A stretch of DNA of 64,000 nucleotides from Sphingomonas kyeonggiensis (GCF_030812785.1 NZ_JAUSTJ010000001.1:682001-746000); one strand, 5' to 3'. Counted from the first letter of the stretch, positions 44,068 through 54,825 are shown. Notes: generated from the sequence alone by a model not told the origin. Numbers and translations are program-made.

Positions 44068-45527
44068 CTGCTGCCGATCTCTGCCGGCTCGGTGGTCCAG
44101 CCGAGCCGGGGGATGGTGATCGAGCGCTTCCCCGACAGGTCCGTGCGCGTAACGAACAGCTCCTTGCTCTCGATATATTGGAGTAGCCGGCGAACCCGCC
44201 CCAGCGAGCTGGTGCCATAGGTGGCGGCGATCTCGTTGTCGCTCGGGCAGGGTGCGCCCTCGCGCGCGGCGCGGGCGATGAGCAGGAACGGCCCGAGCAT
44301 GTCGTCAGGCAGGGCGCGCGCCGCCTCCAGCGCCTGCGCCCAGTCGTTGTCCGGATTGCCATGGATGCCGGCGCGCGCCGCCGACAGCCGGCGGACGAAG
44401 CTCGACAGGTCGAGCGGCGGCCGGGCAAGCCCTACCATCCGGCAGCGCACCAGGAAGTCCTGATAGAGCACCGAGGGCGAGCGATAGGTGCTCTCCGGAT
44501 CCTCGACGATGTCGCGCAGCACGTCGGCGATTTTCTGCGCAGCCTCCTCGGCGTCGACCTCAGGCTCTTCCTCGCGCGCCGGCACCGAGCGGGCGAGCGC
44601 CTCGAGCAGCCGGTCGGAGGCGAGCTGCGGCGCCTGGACCGGGGCCGGCGGTGTCGGCGGGGTCCATTCGGGCTCGGCGGGGGCGAGCAGCAGGTCCTTC
44701 AATTCGGCCGAGGGCGCCTCGGGCAGCGGCGTCAGCTTGGGGCTGCCGCTGCGCGCGCTGGTCTCGACCGCGCCGATCTGGATCGACACCGGCCGGCGCG
44801 ACACAGCCGGGCCGAGCGCGAGGAAATGGCCGCGCGCCAGGTCGCGGATCGCCTCGGCCTGGCGGCGCTCCATGCCGAGCAGGTCGGCGGCGCGCGCCAT
44901 GTCGATGTCGAGAAAGGTGCGGCCCATCAGGAAGTTCGAGGCCTCGGCCGCGACATTCTTGGCGAGCTTGGCAAGGCGCTGGGTGGCGATCACCCCGGCC
45001 AGGCCGCGCTTGCGCCCGCGGCACATCAGGTTGGTCATCGCGCTCAGCGACGCGCGGCGGACGTCCTCGGCAACCTCGCCGCCGCCCGAAGGGGCAAACA
45101 GCTGCGCCTCGTCGACCACCACCAGCGCCGGATACCAATGGTCGCGCGGCGCATCGAACATCGCGTTGAGGAAGGCGGCGGCGCATTTCATCTGCCCCTC
45201 GGCCTCAAGCCCTTCCAGGCTCAGCACCACCGAGGCGCGATGCTCGCGGATCCGCGTGGCGAAGCGGGCGATCTCGCGCTCGCTGTAATCCGCCGCCTCG
45301 ATCGAGATATGGCCATATCGGTCGCTCAGCGTGACGAAGTCGCCCTCGGGATCGATGATCACCTGCTGGACATGGCCGGCGCTCTTCTCGAGCAGCCGGC
45401 GCAGCAAATGCGACTTGCCCGACCCCGAATTGCCCTGGACGAGCAAACGCGTCGCCAGCAGCTCCTCGAGATCCATGGCGACGGCATCGCCCTTGCCGTC
45501 CGTTCCCATGTCCACGCGCACCGTCAT
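44064..45527 (-). CDS. HerA-like ATP-binding protein (DUF87)
   Basis: The start at 45527 (MTVRVDMGTDGKGDAVAMDL) is chosen because HerA-type sequence begins there. The FtsK/HerA ATPase core has Walker A LLVQGNSGSGKSHLLRRLLE, VIIDPEGDFVTL, Walker B ALVVVDEAQLFAPSGGG and a sensor region LMCRGRKRGLAGVIATQRLA. A proline-rich linker and a C-terminal winged-helix-like domain follow (DNEIAATYGTSSLGRVRRLL). HerA ATPases usually work with a nuclease (NurA) or in defence systems; no partner gene is adjacent. The C-terminal domain suggests DNA binding. Confidence 0.88.
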   Translation of the reverse strand: MTVRVDMGTDGKGDAVAMDLEELLATRLLVQGNSGSGKSHLLRRLLEKSAGHVQQVIIDPEGDFVTLSDRYGHISIEAADYSEREIARFATRIREHRASVVLSLEGLEAEGQMKCAAAFLNAMFDAPRDHWYPALVVVDEAQLFAPSGGGEVAEDVRRASLSAMTNLMCRGRKRGLAGVIATQRLAKLAKNVAAEASNFLMGRTFLDIDMARAADLLGMERRQAEAIRDLARGHFLALGPAVSRRPVSIQIGAVETSARSGSPKLTPLPEAPSAELKDLLLAPAEPEWTPPTPPAPVQAPQLASDRLLEALARSVPAREEEPEVDAEEAAQKIADVLRDIVEDPESTYRSPSVLYQDFLVRCRMVGLARPPLDLSSFVRRLSAARAGIHGNPDNDWAQALEAARALPDDMLGPFLLIARAAREGAPCPSDNEIAATYGTSSLGRVRRLLQYIESKELFVTRTDLSGKRSITIPRLGWTTEPAEIGSS

Positions 45528-45701
45528 CGCAGACGCTTTGGCCGATGGCGGGGGCGGGGGGAAGCGGGTTCCGGTGAAAATCTGTGGGCGATACGCGTGC
45601 GAAACACCGTGGCGCGCTCCGGGCGGCGCTTTCCGGTGCAAACCCTGCTTGCCGCCTGCTCCCGGCCGGCGGATAGTTGCGGGGCATCGAAGGGGGACGG
45701 C

Positions 45702-46232
45702 ATGCGCAGATCGGCATGGGTTTTGGCTGCGGCAGCGGCGGCGATCGCGAGCCCGGCTGCGGCGCAGGGCGTGAAGCTGGTGCCGGGAGAAGAGGTCGTG
45801 TTCGCGCTCGATGGCGGCACGCCCGTCGGCGCGAGGCGCGGTGCCGCCACGCCAAACGCGTTCGAGGCGGCGGTCGGCCGGCACTTCTCCGGCCAGAAGC
45901 CGCCAGAGGCCCCGGTGACCGAGGCCGTGCCGATTCCGGGTGGCGATCGCCTGCCGCCGGCGCCCGAGCCCGAAGCCGGCAAGCTCCGCTTCCGTTTCCT
46001 CCAGGTGCCCGGCACCGATCATGCGTTGCTGGTCGTCGATAATGGCTATGCCAGGGGGCTGCTCTACCGTGCGCAGATCACCAGCAATGGCCGGACCGGG
46101 CCGACCGATGTCTGCCTGGTCATGCCGGGCAAGGGTGGTGTCGAGCACTGGCCCTATGCGATCGCGTCGATCGAAGTGAGCGGGTTCGAGCTGGTCGATT
46201 GGAAGCCCGAGGACGGGGTGCCCTGCAAATAG
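45702..46232 (+). CDS. Hypothetical secreted protein
   Basis: The 176-aa start at 45702 gives a signal peptide (MRRSAWVLAAAAAAIASPAA followed by AQG). The mature part has RFRFLQVPGTDHALLVVDNG, a ligand-like beta region and DVCLVMPGKGGVEHWPYAIA, ending VPCK. No known domain is recognised. It is preceded by GGGGGACGG and is followed by recQ 38 bases downstream. Confidence 0.7.
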   Translation: MRRSAWVLAAAAAAIASPAAAQGVKLVPGEEVVFALDGGTPVGARRGAATPNAFEAAVGRHFSGQKPPEAPVTEAVPIPGGDRLPPAPEPEAGKLRFRFLQVPGTDHALLVVDNGYARGLLYRAQITSNGRTGPTDVCLVMPGKGGVEHWPYAIASIEVSGFELVDWKPEDGVPCK

Positions 46233-46270
46233 CCTCGACTTACCCGGCAATCGCCCGCTAACCGGCGGGA

Positions 46271-48042
<1,772 letters not shown>

Positions 48043-48046
<4 letters not shown>

Positions 48047-48531
48047 GACTGTTGCTTGCCAGCGCCGCGCTCCTCGCCGGCTGTGCCCCCACGCCGCGCC
48101 CCGCCCCGCCGGCGCCGCTCACGGCCATCGCCTTCCATGTCAGCTCCTGGGGCAGGCCGGTCTCGTCCTGGACGATCGCGCCCGATGGCAGCGGCAGCTA
48201 CACCCATGCCGAGGGTCCCGGCTTCGGCACCCGGCTGGTCACCCGCAAGGTCGATGCCGGCGCGCAGGGCTTCGCCCGGATCCGCGCCTTGCTCGCCCCG
48301 GCCGAGCGCGCCGCTGCCGCGCCGCCCGGATGCGGCCAGCGCTGGACCGATTTCCCCTATGGTGCCGCCGTCTGGACCGGCGCCGCGGGCAAGGCCGAGA
48401 TTCCCTTCGACCTTGGCTGCAAGAATCCCGCGCTCAAGCCCATCCACGAGGCATTGCAGGCGGCGGGCAATCAGATGCAGACTTGGTCCAAGGCCGGCCA
48501 GGTCATCGAAGACAAGGAGATCACCCCATGA
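48043..48531 (+). CDS. Hypothetical lipoprotein
   Basis: The 162-aa protein starts with GTG at 48043 (MRLLLASAALLAGCAPTPRP), a lipoprotein signal with lipobox LLAGC. The mature part has no recognised domain. It overlaps recQ upstream and the next gene downstream by four bases each, so translation is coupled. Confidence 0.8.
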
Positions 48532-48959
48532 ACCTGCGCCGCGTCGATGACAGCATCTCCGTCGCCCCCCAGATCGCCGCCGAGGACATGAGCTTCCTCG
48601 CCGAGCAGGGCTTCAGCTTCGTGATCAACAACCGCCCCGACGAGGAAGAGGCGGGCCAGCCCGAGGGCGAGGCGATCCGCGCCGCGGCCGAGGCCGCCGG
48701 GCTCGGCTATGCTGCGATCCCCGTCACCCATGCCGGCTTCTCCTCGGCCCAGGTCGAGGCGATGGCGGCGGCGCTGGCCGAGGCGAACGGCCCGGTGCTC
48801 GCCTATTGCCGTTCGGGCACGCGCTCGTGCAATCTCTGGGCGCTTGCCGAGGCGTCGCGCGGCAGCGATCCCGCGGAGATCACCGCCAAGGCCGCCCAGG
48901 CCGGCTATGACATCTCGGGCATCCGCCCGCTGCTCGACCAGCTCTCCGGCAAGGCGTGA
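48528..48959 (+). CDS. TIGR01244 family phosphatase/sulfurtransferase
   Basis: The 143-aa protein (start 48528) begins NLRRVDDSISVAPQIAAEDM and contains INNRPDEEEAGQPEG and the cysteine loop AYCRSGTRSCNLWALA, a C-x5-R phosphatase-like active site. These match the TIGR01244 (BLH phosphatase) family, found near sulphide/persulphide metabolism genes in some bacteria. The substrate is unknown. It is coupled to both neighbours. Confidence 0.88.
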   Translation: MNLRRVDDSISVAPQIAAEDMSFLAEQGFSFVINNRPDEEEAGQPEGEAIRAAAEAAGLGYAAIPVTHAGFSSAQVEAMAAALAEANGPVLAYCRSGTRSCNLWALAEASRGSDPAEITAKAAQAGYDISGIRPLLDQLSGKA

Positions 48960-49318
48960 CGCAGCTCTACGTCTTCGCCGGCTCGCTCGGCGCCATCCTG
49001 GTGATGACGCTGGCGGCCTGGGCGCTTGGTCTGGGCCGCGGTGCCGCCATCGCCAGCGCCGAGGAGGCATGCGAGACCGCCCAGGGCATGATCTCGGGCT
49101 TCGATGCCGGCGAGGCGCTGCTCGGCAGCGACGGCCGGGCCGCTCTGGTTCATGGCAAGGCGGGGGATGTCGCGCTGCTCAAGATGCACGGCGCCCGTGT
49201 TGCGGTGCGGCATCTGCGCCTGCCGCTGACCAGCCAGGCGACCCCCGATGGTCTCCGTGTCGACAGCGGCGACCGGCGCTTCGGCACCGTGCTGCTGCGC
49301 GGCGTGACAGGCTACTGA
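48956..49318 (+). CDS. Small membrane-anchored hypothetical protein
   Basis: The 120-aa protein has a GTG start at 48956 overlapping the previous stop, one N-terminal transmembrane helix (LYVFAGSLGAILVMTLAAWA) and a soluble C-terminus (GKAGDVALLKMHGARVAVRH). No domain is recognised. It is the last gene of the recQ run. Confidence 0.75.
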   Translation: MTQLYVFAGSLGAILVMTLAAWALGLGRGAAIASAEEACETAQGMISGFDAGEALLGSDGRAALVHGKAGDVALLKMHGARVAVRHLRLPLTSQATPDGLRVDSGDRRFGTVLLRGVTGY

Positions 49319-49338
49319 CAACAGGGTAAGTAGGCGCT

Positions 49339-50319
49339 ATGCCCGTGGTGCCTCTTCTTCCCGATCCGGTGACCTACGCCATTCCCGGATTCGTCGTGCT
49401 GATCCTGGCGGAGATGCTGATCGCGCGTATCCGCGATCGCCGCCGCTTCTGCCCCAGGGACACGCTGACCAGCCTCGCGCTGGGGCTCGGCAGCACCGTG
49501 GCCGGCCTGCTCACCACCGGCCTGGTCTATGCGCTGGCGACCTGGCTCTACCAGTTCCGCATCTTCACGATCGGCTTCGCCTGGTACTGGTTCGTCTTCG
49601 CCTTCGTGCTCGACGATTTTGCCTATTATCTCTTCCACCGCGCCGCGCACCGCGTCCGCTGGTTCTGGGCGAGCCACGTCATCCACCATTCGAGCCAACA
49701 TTATAACCTGACCACGGCGCTCCGGCAGACCTGGACCGGTTTCGTGAGCATCAGCTTCGTCTTCCGTCTGCCGCTGTTCCTGATCGGCTTCCACCCGGCG
49801 ATGATCTTCTTCGTCGCGGGGCTGAACCTGATCTACCAGTTCTGGATCCATACCGAGACGGTCGGCCGCATGCCGCGCTGGTTCGAGGCGGTGATGAACA
49901 CGCCCTCGCACCACCGCGTCCACCACGCGACCAACCCGCGCTATCTCGACAAGAACTACGCGGGGGTCTTCATCGTCTGGGACCGTATGCTCGGCACCTA
50001 TGAGCCCGAGCGCGACGACGAGCGTCCGCGCTACGGCATCGTCAAGGACCTGGGCAGCTTCAACGTCCTGTGGGCCGCGTTCCACGAATGGATCGGCATC
50101 GCGAAGGACGTGTGGGCCGCGCCGGACATGAAGTCCCGAATCGGGTACATGGTCGCGCCGCCGGGCTGGAGCCACGATGGCAGCCGCGATACATCCGAGA
50201 CCATCAAGGCGCGCTGGGAGGCGCGGCAGCAGCAGCAGCAGCGGGGGGATGCGTGGAAGCAGCCGACATCGTCGTCATCGGTGGAGGATCGGGCGGGAGC
50301 GCCGTCGCAGGCCGCCTGA
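49339..50319 (+). CDS. Sterol desaturase/fatty acid hydroxylase family protein
   Basis: The 326-aa membrane protein carries the three His boxes of the membrane di-iron family: HRAAH, HVIHHSSQHYN and HHRVHHATNPRYL, plus an extra FWIHTE. About four to six helices surround them. Members hydroxylate or desaturate sterols, fatty acids or carotenoids. The C-terminal tail beyond about residue 295 has a short poly-Gln run from (CAG) repeats and overlaps the start of the GMC gene by 67 bases. Confidence 0.86.
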   Translation: MPVVPLLPDPVTYAIPGFVVLILAEMLIARIRDRRRFCPRDTLTSLALGLGSTVAGLLTTGLVYALATWLYQFRIFTIGFAWYWFVFAFVLDDFAYYLFHRAAHRVRWFWASHVIHHSSQHYNLTTALRQTWTGFVSISFVFRLPLFLIGFHPAMIFFVAGLNLIYQFWIHTETVGRMPRWFEAVMNTPSHHRVHHATNPRYLDKNYAGVFIVWDRMLGTYEPERDDERPRYGIVKDLGSFNVLWAAFHEWIGIAKDVWAAPDMKSRIGYMVAPPGWSHDGSRDTSETIKARWEARQQQQQRGDAWKQPTSSSSVEDRAGAPSQAA

Positions 50320-51830
50320 GCGAAGGGGGCCGGTACAGCGTCGCAGTGCTGGAAGCGGGTGGCCGCAACACCAGCATCAAGACCCGCATGCCCGGGATGA
50401 TGCCGTTCCAGCGCCCCGGTTCCAACTGGGCGTTCGAGACCGTGCCGCAGCGCGGGCTCAACGGCCGGCGCGGCTACCAGCCCCGCGGCCGCGGCCTTGG
50501 CGGCTCGAGCGCGATCAACGCGATGCTCTATGTCCGCGGCCATGCCAAAGACTATGACGAGTGGCATGACCTCGGCTGCACCGGCTGGGGCTGGGACGAC
50601 ATGCTCCCCTGGTTCAAACAGGCCGAGCACAATGTCCGCGGCGCCAGCGACTATCATGGCGACAAGGGCCGGCTCTGGGTCAGCGACCAGCTCTGGGCGC
50701 ATCCCGGCTCCGAGGCGTTCATCGACGCGTGCGGCGAGCTCCAGATCCCGCGCAACGATGACTTCAACGGCGCCGAGCAATCGGGCGCCGGCCTGTTCCA
50801 GGTCACCCAGAAGAATGGCGAGCGTTGGACAGCGGCGCGCGCCTATCTCGATCGCCGCGACAATCTCGAGATCATCACCGATGCGATGGTCGAGCGCGTG
50901 CTGTTCGAGGAAGGCCGCGTCTGGGGCGTCGCCTATCAGCGCGACGGCCAGGCCCGCGAGATCCGCGCCCGCCACGCGGTGGTCCTCGCCGCCGGCGCCT
51001 TCCAGACCCCGCAGCTGCTGATGCTCTCCGGCATCGGCCCGGGCGAGCATCTGCGCGAGATGGGCCTGTCGGTACGGATCGACCGGCCGGCTGTCGGCGG
51101 CAATCTCCAGGACCATGTCGACTATGTCGCTGCCTTCGAGACCCAGGGCAGCTTCTTCCTCGGCCGCTCACTGTCCGGCACGCTCAAGTCGCTCGGCTCG
51201 ATCGGCCGCTGGATGGTCAGCCGCAAGGGGCGGATGACCACTCCCTATGCCGAGGCCGGCGCCTTCCTGCGCAGCGATCCCGCGCTCGAGCGCCCCGATC
51301 TCCAGCTCCATTTCCTGATCGCGATCGTCGAGGATCATGGCCGCACCGCGGTGCCCGGCCACGGCTTCAGTTGCCATGCCTGTGTGCTGCGCCCGGAGAG
51401 CCGCGGCACCGTGCGCCTCCAGTCGCTCGATCCGCGCGTCGCGCCGCTGATCGACCCCGATTTCCTTGGCGATCCGCGCGACCTGGAGCTGCTCAAGAAG
51501 GGCACCCGGGCGATGTACCGCGTGCTCGAGGCGCCACAGCTCGCCCAATACAGGGGCCGCGACCGCTATCCGATCGACCTGGACGACGATGCCGCGCTCG
51601 AACGGCTGATCCGCGCCCGCGCCGACACGATCTACCATCCGGTCGGTACCGCCCGCATGGGCTCGGACGAAGGCGCGGTGGTCACCCCGCGGCTCAAGGT
51701 CCGCGGCGTCGAGGGGCTCTACATCGCCGATGCCTCGATCATGCCCCGGCTGGTCGGCGGCAACACCAACGCCCCGAGCATCGTGATCGGCGAACGCTGC
51801 GCCCAGTTCATCAAGGAAGATCTGGGCTAA
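50253..51830 (+). CDS. GMC family oxidoreductase (choline dehydrogenase-like)
   Basis: The GTG start at 50253 (EAADIVVIGGGSGGSAVAGR) fits the FAD-binding N-terminus. The 525-aa protein has GRGLGGSSAINAMLYVRGHA, the PROSITE-like second motif GAFQTPQLLMLSGIGPGEHL and the C-terminal active-site His and Asn in IYHPVGTARMGSD and LVGGNTNAPSIVIGE. GMC enzymes oxidise alcohols; this one is closest in pattern to alcohol/choline dehydrogenase types. It overlaps the desaturase-family gene, suggesting joint expression. Confidence 0.94.
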   Translation: MEAADIVVIGGGSGGSAVAGRLSEGGRYSVAVLEAGGRNTSIKTRMPGMMPFQRPGSNWAFETVPQRGLNGRRGYQPRGRGLGGSSAINAMLYVRGHAKDYDEWHDLGCTGWGWDDMLPWFKQAEHNVRGASDYHGDKGRLWVSDQLWAHPGSEAFIDACGELQIPRNDDFNGAEQSGAGLFQVTQKNGERWTAARAYLDRRDNLEIITDAMVERVLFEEGRVWGVAYQRDGQAREIRARHAVVLAAGAFQTPQLLMLSGIGPGEHLREMGLSVRIDRPAVGGNLQDHVDYVAAFETQGSFFLGRSLSGTLKSLGSIGRWMVSRKGRMTTPYAEAGAFLRSDPALERPDLQLHFLIAIVEDHGRTAVPGHGFSCHACVLRPESRGTVRLQSLDPRVAPLIDPDFLGDPRDLELLKKGTRAMYRVLEAPQLAQYRGRDRYPIDLDDDAALERLIRARADTIYHPVGTARMGSDEGAVVTPRLKVRGVEGLYIADASIMPRLVGGNTNAPSIVIGERCAQFIKEDLG

Positions 51831-51858
51831 GACTCCCTCTCCCATTGGGAAAGGGAAT

Positions 51859-51893
51859 GAAAAAAGGGCCGGCGGTCTTAAACCACCGGCCCA
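51859..51893 (-). terminator. Terminator of glnK-amtB
   Basis: GGGCCGGCGGT (51866-51876) pairs with ACCACCGGCCC (51882-51892) with one mismatch. On the minus strand it is followed by a TTTTTT run (51859-51865), as needed for the amtB transcript. A second perfect 12-bp hairpin (51919-51930 with 51945-51956) lies between it and the amtB stop without a T tract. Confidence 0.75.
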
Positions 51894-51963
51894 GTCGTCC
51901 GCAGGAGGAACCTCGGTTGGGCGCCGCTCCTCAGGAGAGGAGAGGGAGCGGCGCCCGATCTCG

Positions 51964-53379
51964 TCAGTAGTTGTAGGCGCGCTCGCCGTGCGCATTGATG
52001 TCCAGGCCTTCGACCTCGACTTCCTTGCTCGGGCGGATGCCGATGGTGAACTTGAGCAGCAGGAACAGGACCAGCGAGACGCCGCCCGAGAGCAGCAGGG
52101 TCACGCCCACGCCAGTCGCCTGGGTCACCAGCTGCGTCGCCATGTCGTATTTGCCGGCAACCGCCGGGATCACGGTGAAGTCCATGAAGCCCTGGCCGCC
52201 CAGCGTCGGGTCGGCGACGACCGCGGTGCCAATCGCGCCGATGATGCCGCCGATGCAGTGGACGCCGAACACGTCGAGCGTGTCGTCATAGCCGAGCTTG
52301 TTCTTCACCGTGGTGACGAAGAAGAAGCAGACCACCGAGGCGACCGCGCCCAGCACGACCGAGGTCATCGGGGCGGCGAAGCCCGCCGCCGGGGTGATCG
52401 CGACCAGGCCGGCGACCACGCCCGAGGCCGCGCCGAGCAGCGACGGCTTGCCGTGGACGACCTGCTCGATGATTGCCCACATCGCGCCCGCCGCCGCGGT
52501 GGCGACCATGGTGTTGATGAAGGCGAGCGAGGCGAACTTGTTGGCTTCGAGGTTGGAGCCGGCGTTGAAGCCGAACCAGCCCACCCAAAGCAGCGAGGCG
52601 CCGATCATGGTCATGGTCAGCGAGTGCGGGGGCATCGGCTCGTTCTTGTAGCCGGTACGCTTGCCGATCACGAGACAGCCGACCAGGCCGGCGATGCCCG
52701 CATTGATGTGCACCACGGTGCCGCCCGCGAAGTCGAGCGCGCCCAGGCCCCACAGATAGCCATGGTCGGTGGGCAGGCTGGCGGTGAAGTCCGGACCCGG
52801 CCAGTACCAGACCATGTGCGCCATCGGGTAATAGACCAGGATCGACCAGGCCACGACGAACAGGATCAGCGGGGTGAACTTCACCCGCTCGGCGAACGCG
52901 CCGACGATCAGCGCCGGGGTGATCATCGCGAAGGTCATCTGGAAGACGACGAAGGTCGTCTCGGGCAGATAGACGCCGTTCGAGAAGGTCGCGGCGAAGG
53001 TGTTGGCGTCGACGCCGTGCATCAGTGCCTTGGAGAAGCCGCCGACGAACAGGTTGAGCGCGCCGCCATTGGTGAAGGCCATCGAATAGCCGATGGTCAC
53101 CCAGAGCAGGCCGGCGACGCAGACGATGGTGAGCACCTGCATCAGCACCGAGAGCATGTTCTTGGTGCGGACCAGGCCGCCATAGAAGAGCGCGAGGCCG
53201 GGCACCGACATCATCAGCACCAGCGCGGCCGAGACCAGCATCCAGCTGACATCGCCCTTGTTGACCATCGCGTCGGTCGGCACGACCGGCGCGGCTGCGG
53301 CCGGCGCCTGCGCCAGCGCAGGCATCGCGGCGAACAGGGCGCCGAGCCCCGCCACCGCGGCAATCTTTGCTAGTTTCAT
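51964..53379 (-). CDS. amtB: Ammonium transporter AmtB
   Basis: The 471-aa transporter has a cleaved-type N-terminus (MKLAKIAAVAGLGALFAAMP then ALAQ), which decides for the start at 53379, 12 bases inside a possible earlier ATG. Eleven transmembrane helices follow, with the twin-His pore and signatures WGLGALDFAGGTVVHINAGI, GASLLWVGWFGFNAGSNLEA and DVFGVHCIGGIIGAIGTAV. It imports ammonium and is gated by GlnK, encoded 13 bases upstream. Confidence 0.96.
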   Translation of the reverse strand: MKLAKIAAVAGLGALFAAMPALAQAPAAAAPVVPTDAMVNKGDVSWMLVSAALVLMMSVPGLALFYGGLVRTKNMLSVLMQVLTIVCVAGLLWVTIGYSMAFTNGGALNLFVGGFSKALMHGVDANTFAATFSNGVYLPETTFVVFQMTFAMITPALIVGAFAERVKFTPLILFVVAWSILVYYPMAHMVWYWPGPDFTASLPTDHGYLWGLGALDFAGGTVVHINAGIAGLVGCLVIGKRTGYKNEPMPPHSLTMTMIGASLLWVGWFGFNAGSNLEANKFASLAFINTMVATAAAGAMWAIIEQVVHGKPSLLGAASGVVAGLVAITPAAGFAAPMTSVVLGAVASVVCFFFVTTVKNKLGYDDTLDVFGVHCIGGIIGAIGTAVVADPTLGGQGFMDFTVIPAVAGKYDMATQLVTQATGVGVTLLLSGGVSLVLFLLLKFTIGIRPSKEVEVEGLDINAHGERAYNY

Positions 53380-53392
53380 CTGGACCCCCATC

Positions 53393-53731
53393 TTACAGCG
53401 CCGTCTCGTCGGTCTCGCCCGTGCGGATGCGCACGGCCTGGCCGACATCGAGGACGAAAATCTTGCCATCGCCGATCGCGCCGGTGCTGGCGGCGGCCTG
53501 GATCGCTTCGACGGCGCGGTCGGCCAGGTCGGGACCCACCACGACCTCGATCTTGATCTTGGGCACCATGTTGGTGCTGTATTCCGCGCCGCGATAGATT
53601 TCGGTCTGGCCCTTCTGGCGTCCGAATCCCTTCACTTCCGACACGGTCATCCCCGCGACGCCGACGCCCGTGAGCGCCTCGCGGACCTCGTCCAGCTTGA
53701 ACGGTTTTATGATGGCGATGATGAGCTTCAT
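53393..53731 (-). CDS. glnK: Nitrogen regulatory protein P-II (GlnK)
   Basis: The 112-aa protein is the standard P-II length. It has MKLIIAIIKPFKLDEVREAL, the T-loop with the uridylylation site Tyr51 (TEIYRGAEY), the B-loop GAIGDGKIFVLDV and a C-loop RTGETDETAL. The ATG at 53731 is chosen since it gives canonical length. It controls AmtB and nitrogen signalling and is transcribed from a sigma-54 promoter. Confidence 0.97.
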   Translation of the reverse strand: MKLIIAIIKPFKLDEVREALTGVGVAGMTVSEVKGFGRQKGQTEIYRGAEYSTNMVPKIKIEVVVGPDLADRAVEAIQAAASTGAIGDGKIFVLDVGQAVRIRTGETDETAL

Positions 53732-53771
53732 TTCGCCCCCTCGTTTGGCGGTTATCCCGGGGGCTCTCGTC

Positions 53772-53786
53772 GCAAACAGCGTGCCA
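53772..53786 (-). promoter_or_regulatory. Sigma-54 promoter of glnK-amtB
   Basis: The minus strand reads TGGCACGCTGTTTGC, an exact match to the -24/-12 consensus (TGGCAC-N5-TTGC), with GG and GC ten bases apart. The start site would lie about 30 bases before the glnK ATG. This implies NtrC/RpoN control in nitrogen limitation; a clear NtrC site was not identified. Confidence 0.85.
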
Positions 53787-53945
53787 AGCGCAAGAAACAC
53801 ACGATTCCGTTGGGTTCCGGCGCAATCAAATATTACGAAGAGGTAAAAATTTGTGCAGTTGCGAAGGCGTGCCTAAAAATTGGGCAGATTTGCCGAGCGT
53901 CTCGTGTCGGATTTTCGCGCAAAGGTCAGAGGAGGTGGACCCCGT

Positions 53946-54070
53946 CGCGAAGCGGCCCACTTCTCATCCGAAGAGAAAGGTCACGCCATGCCGCGCGCAA
54001 TTACTCCTCCGCGCTCTCTGCGCCTCTGCGCGAACCAACCTTCTTCTCTTCGCTGCCGCGCCTTCGCGTG
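53946..54070. repeat. Intergenic repeat-like element upstream of 54094
   Basis: The 362-base gap between the divergent glnK (53731) and the gene at 54094 has no gene. Besides the sigma-54 promoter it holds an element with CGCGAAGCGGC (53946-53956) and, 81 bases on, TGCGCGAACCA (54027-54037), preceded by a tandem TCTGCGCCTCTGCGCG tract and followed by CTTCGCG repeats. The hemC-tsaD element has the same two 11-mers 80 bases apart. It also could influence expression of the downstream gene. Confidence 0.5.
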
Positions 54071-54093
54071 AAAAATGAAGTAAGCAGCGAAGC

Positions 54094-54825
54094 ATGACGC
54101 TCGCGCTTCCCTTTTCCCTGCTGCTGCTCGCCCCGCAGGACGGCCTCCCTCCGGTTCGCTATCCGGTGCTCGCGGCCGAGGCGACGAGCGCAAAGGGCTT
54201 CGTGCCCACCGGATGGACGCTGGAGACCAGCATCACCGGTGATCTCGACGGCGACGGCAAGCCCGATCTCGCTTTCGCGCTGCACATGACCGACCCCGCC
54301 AATGTGCTAGAGAACAAGGGCGGTTTCTGCGGCGAGACGCTCGACACCAATCCGCGCATCCTTGGCGTCGCGCTGGCCCGGCCGGGTGGCGGCTACCGGC
54401 TCGTTGTCCAGAACCACAGCCTGGTCCCGCGCCGCGACAATGCCTGCGCCGAGGACTGGTTCGACAGCGAAGGCGTGAGCGGCGGCGGGCTGGCGATCGC
54501 GCGCGGCAATGTCGTGGTCACGCTCGGCCGCTTCATGAGCGCTGGCGGCTGGGGCATGGGCAGCACGGTCTTCACCCTGCGCTGGCGGGAGAATGCGCTG
54601 CGGCTGATCGGCTTCGACGTCCGGAACACCCAGCGCAACAGCGGCGAGACCTCGTCGCTCAGCATCAATTATCTTACCCGCAAGGTGCGGACCGGCCACG
54701 GCTCGATAGAGAGCGATGCCGAGAAAATCCGCTGGAGCCGGCTTCCCGGCACCGGGCTCCCGACGATCGACGCGGTCGGCAACGGGCTCGACTATGATCC
54801 GGGCGGGCTGGTCGGCGGGCTGTGA
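54094..54825 (+). CDS. Hypothetical secreted FG-GAP-like protein
   Basis: The 243-aa protein starts with a hydrophobic segment (MTLALPFSLLLLAPQDG) and contains a Ca-binding loop, GDLDGDGKPDLAFAL, typical of FG-GAP/VCBS repeats, then a beta-rich region (GGWGMGSTVFTLRWRENALR). No enzyme signature is seen. Its stop overlaps the GTG start of a desaturase-family gene. Confidence 0.75.
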   Translation: MTLALPFSLLLLAPQDGLPPVRYPVLAAEATSAKGFVPTGWTLETSITGDLDGDGKPDLAFALHMTDPANVLENKGGFCGETLDTNPRILGVALARPGGGYRLVVQNHSLVPRRDNACAEDWFDSEGVSGGGLAIARGNVVVTLGRFMSAGGWGMGSTVFTLRWRENALRLIGFDVRNTQRNSGETSSLSINYLTRKVRTGHGSIESDAEKIRWSRLPGTGLPTIDAVGNGLDYDPGGLVGGL

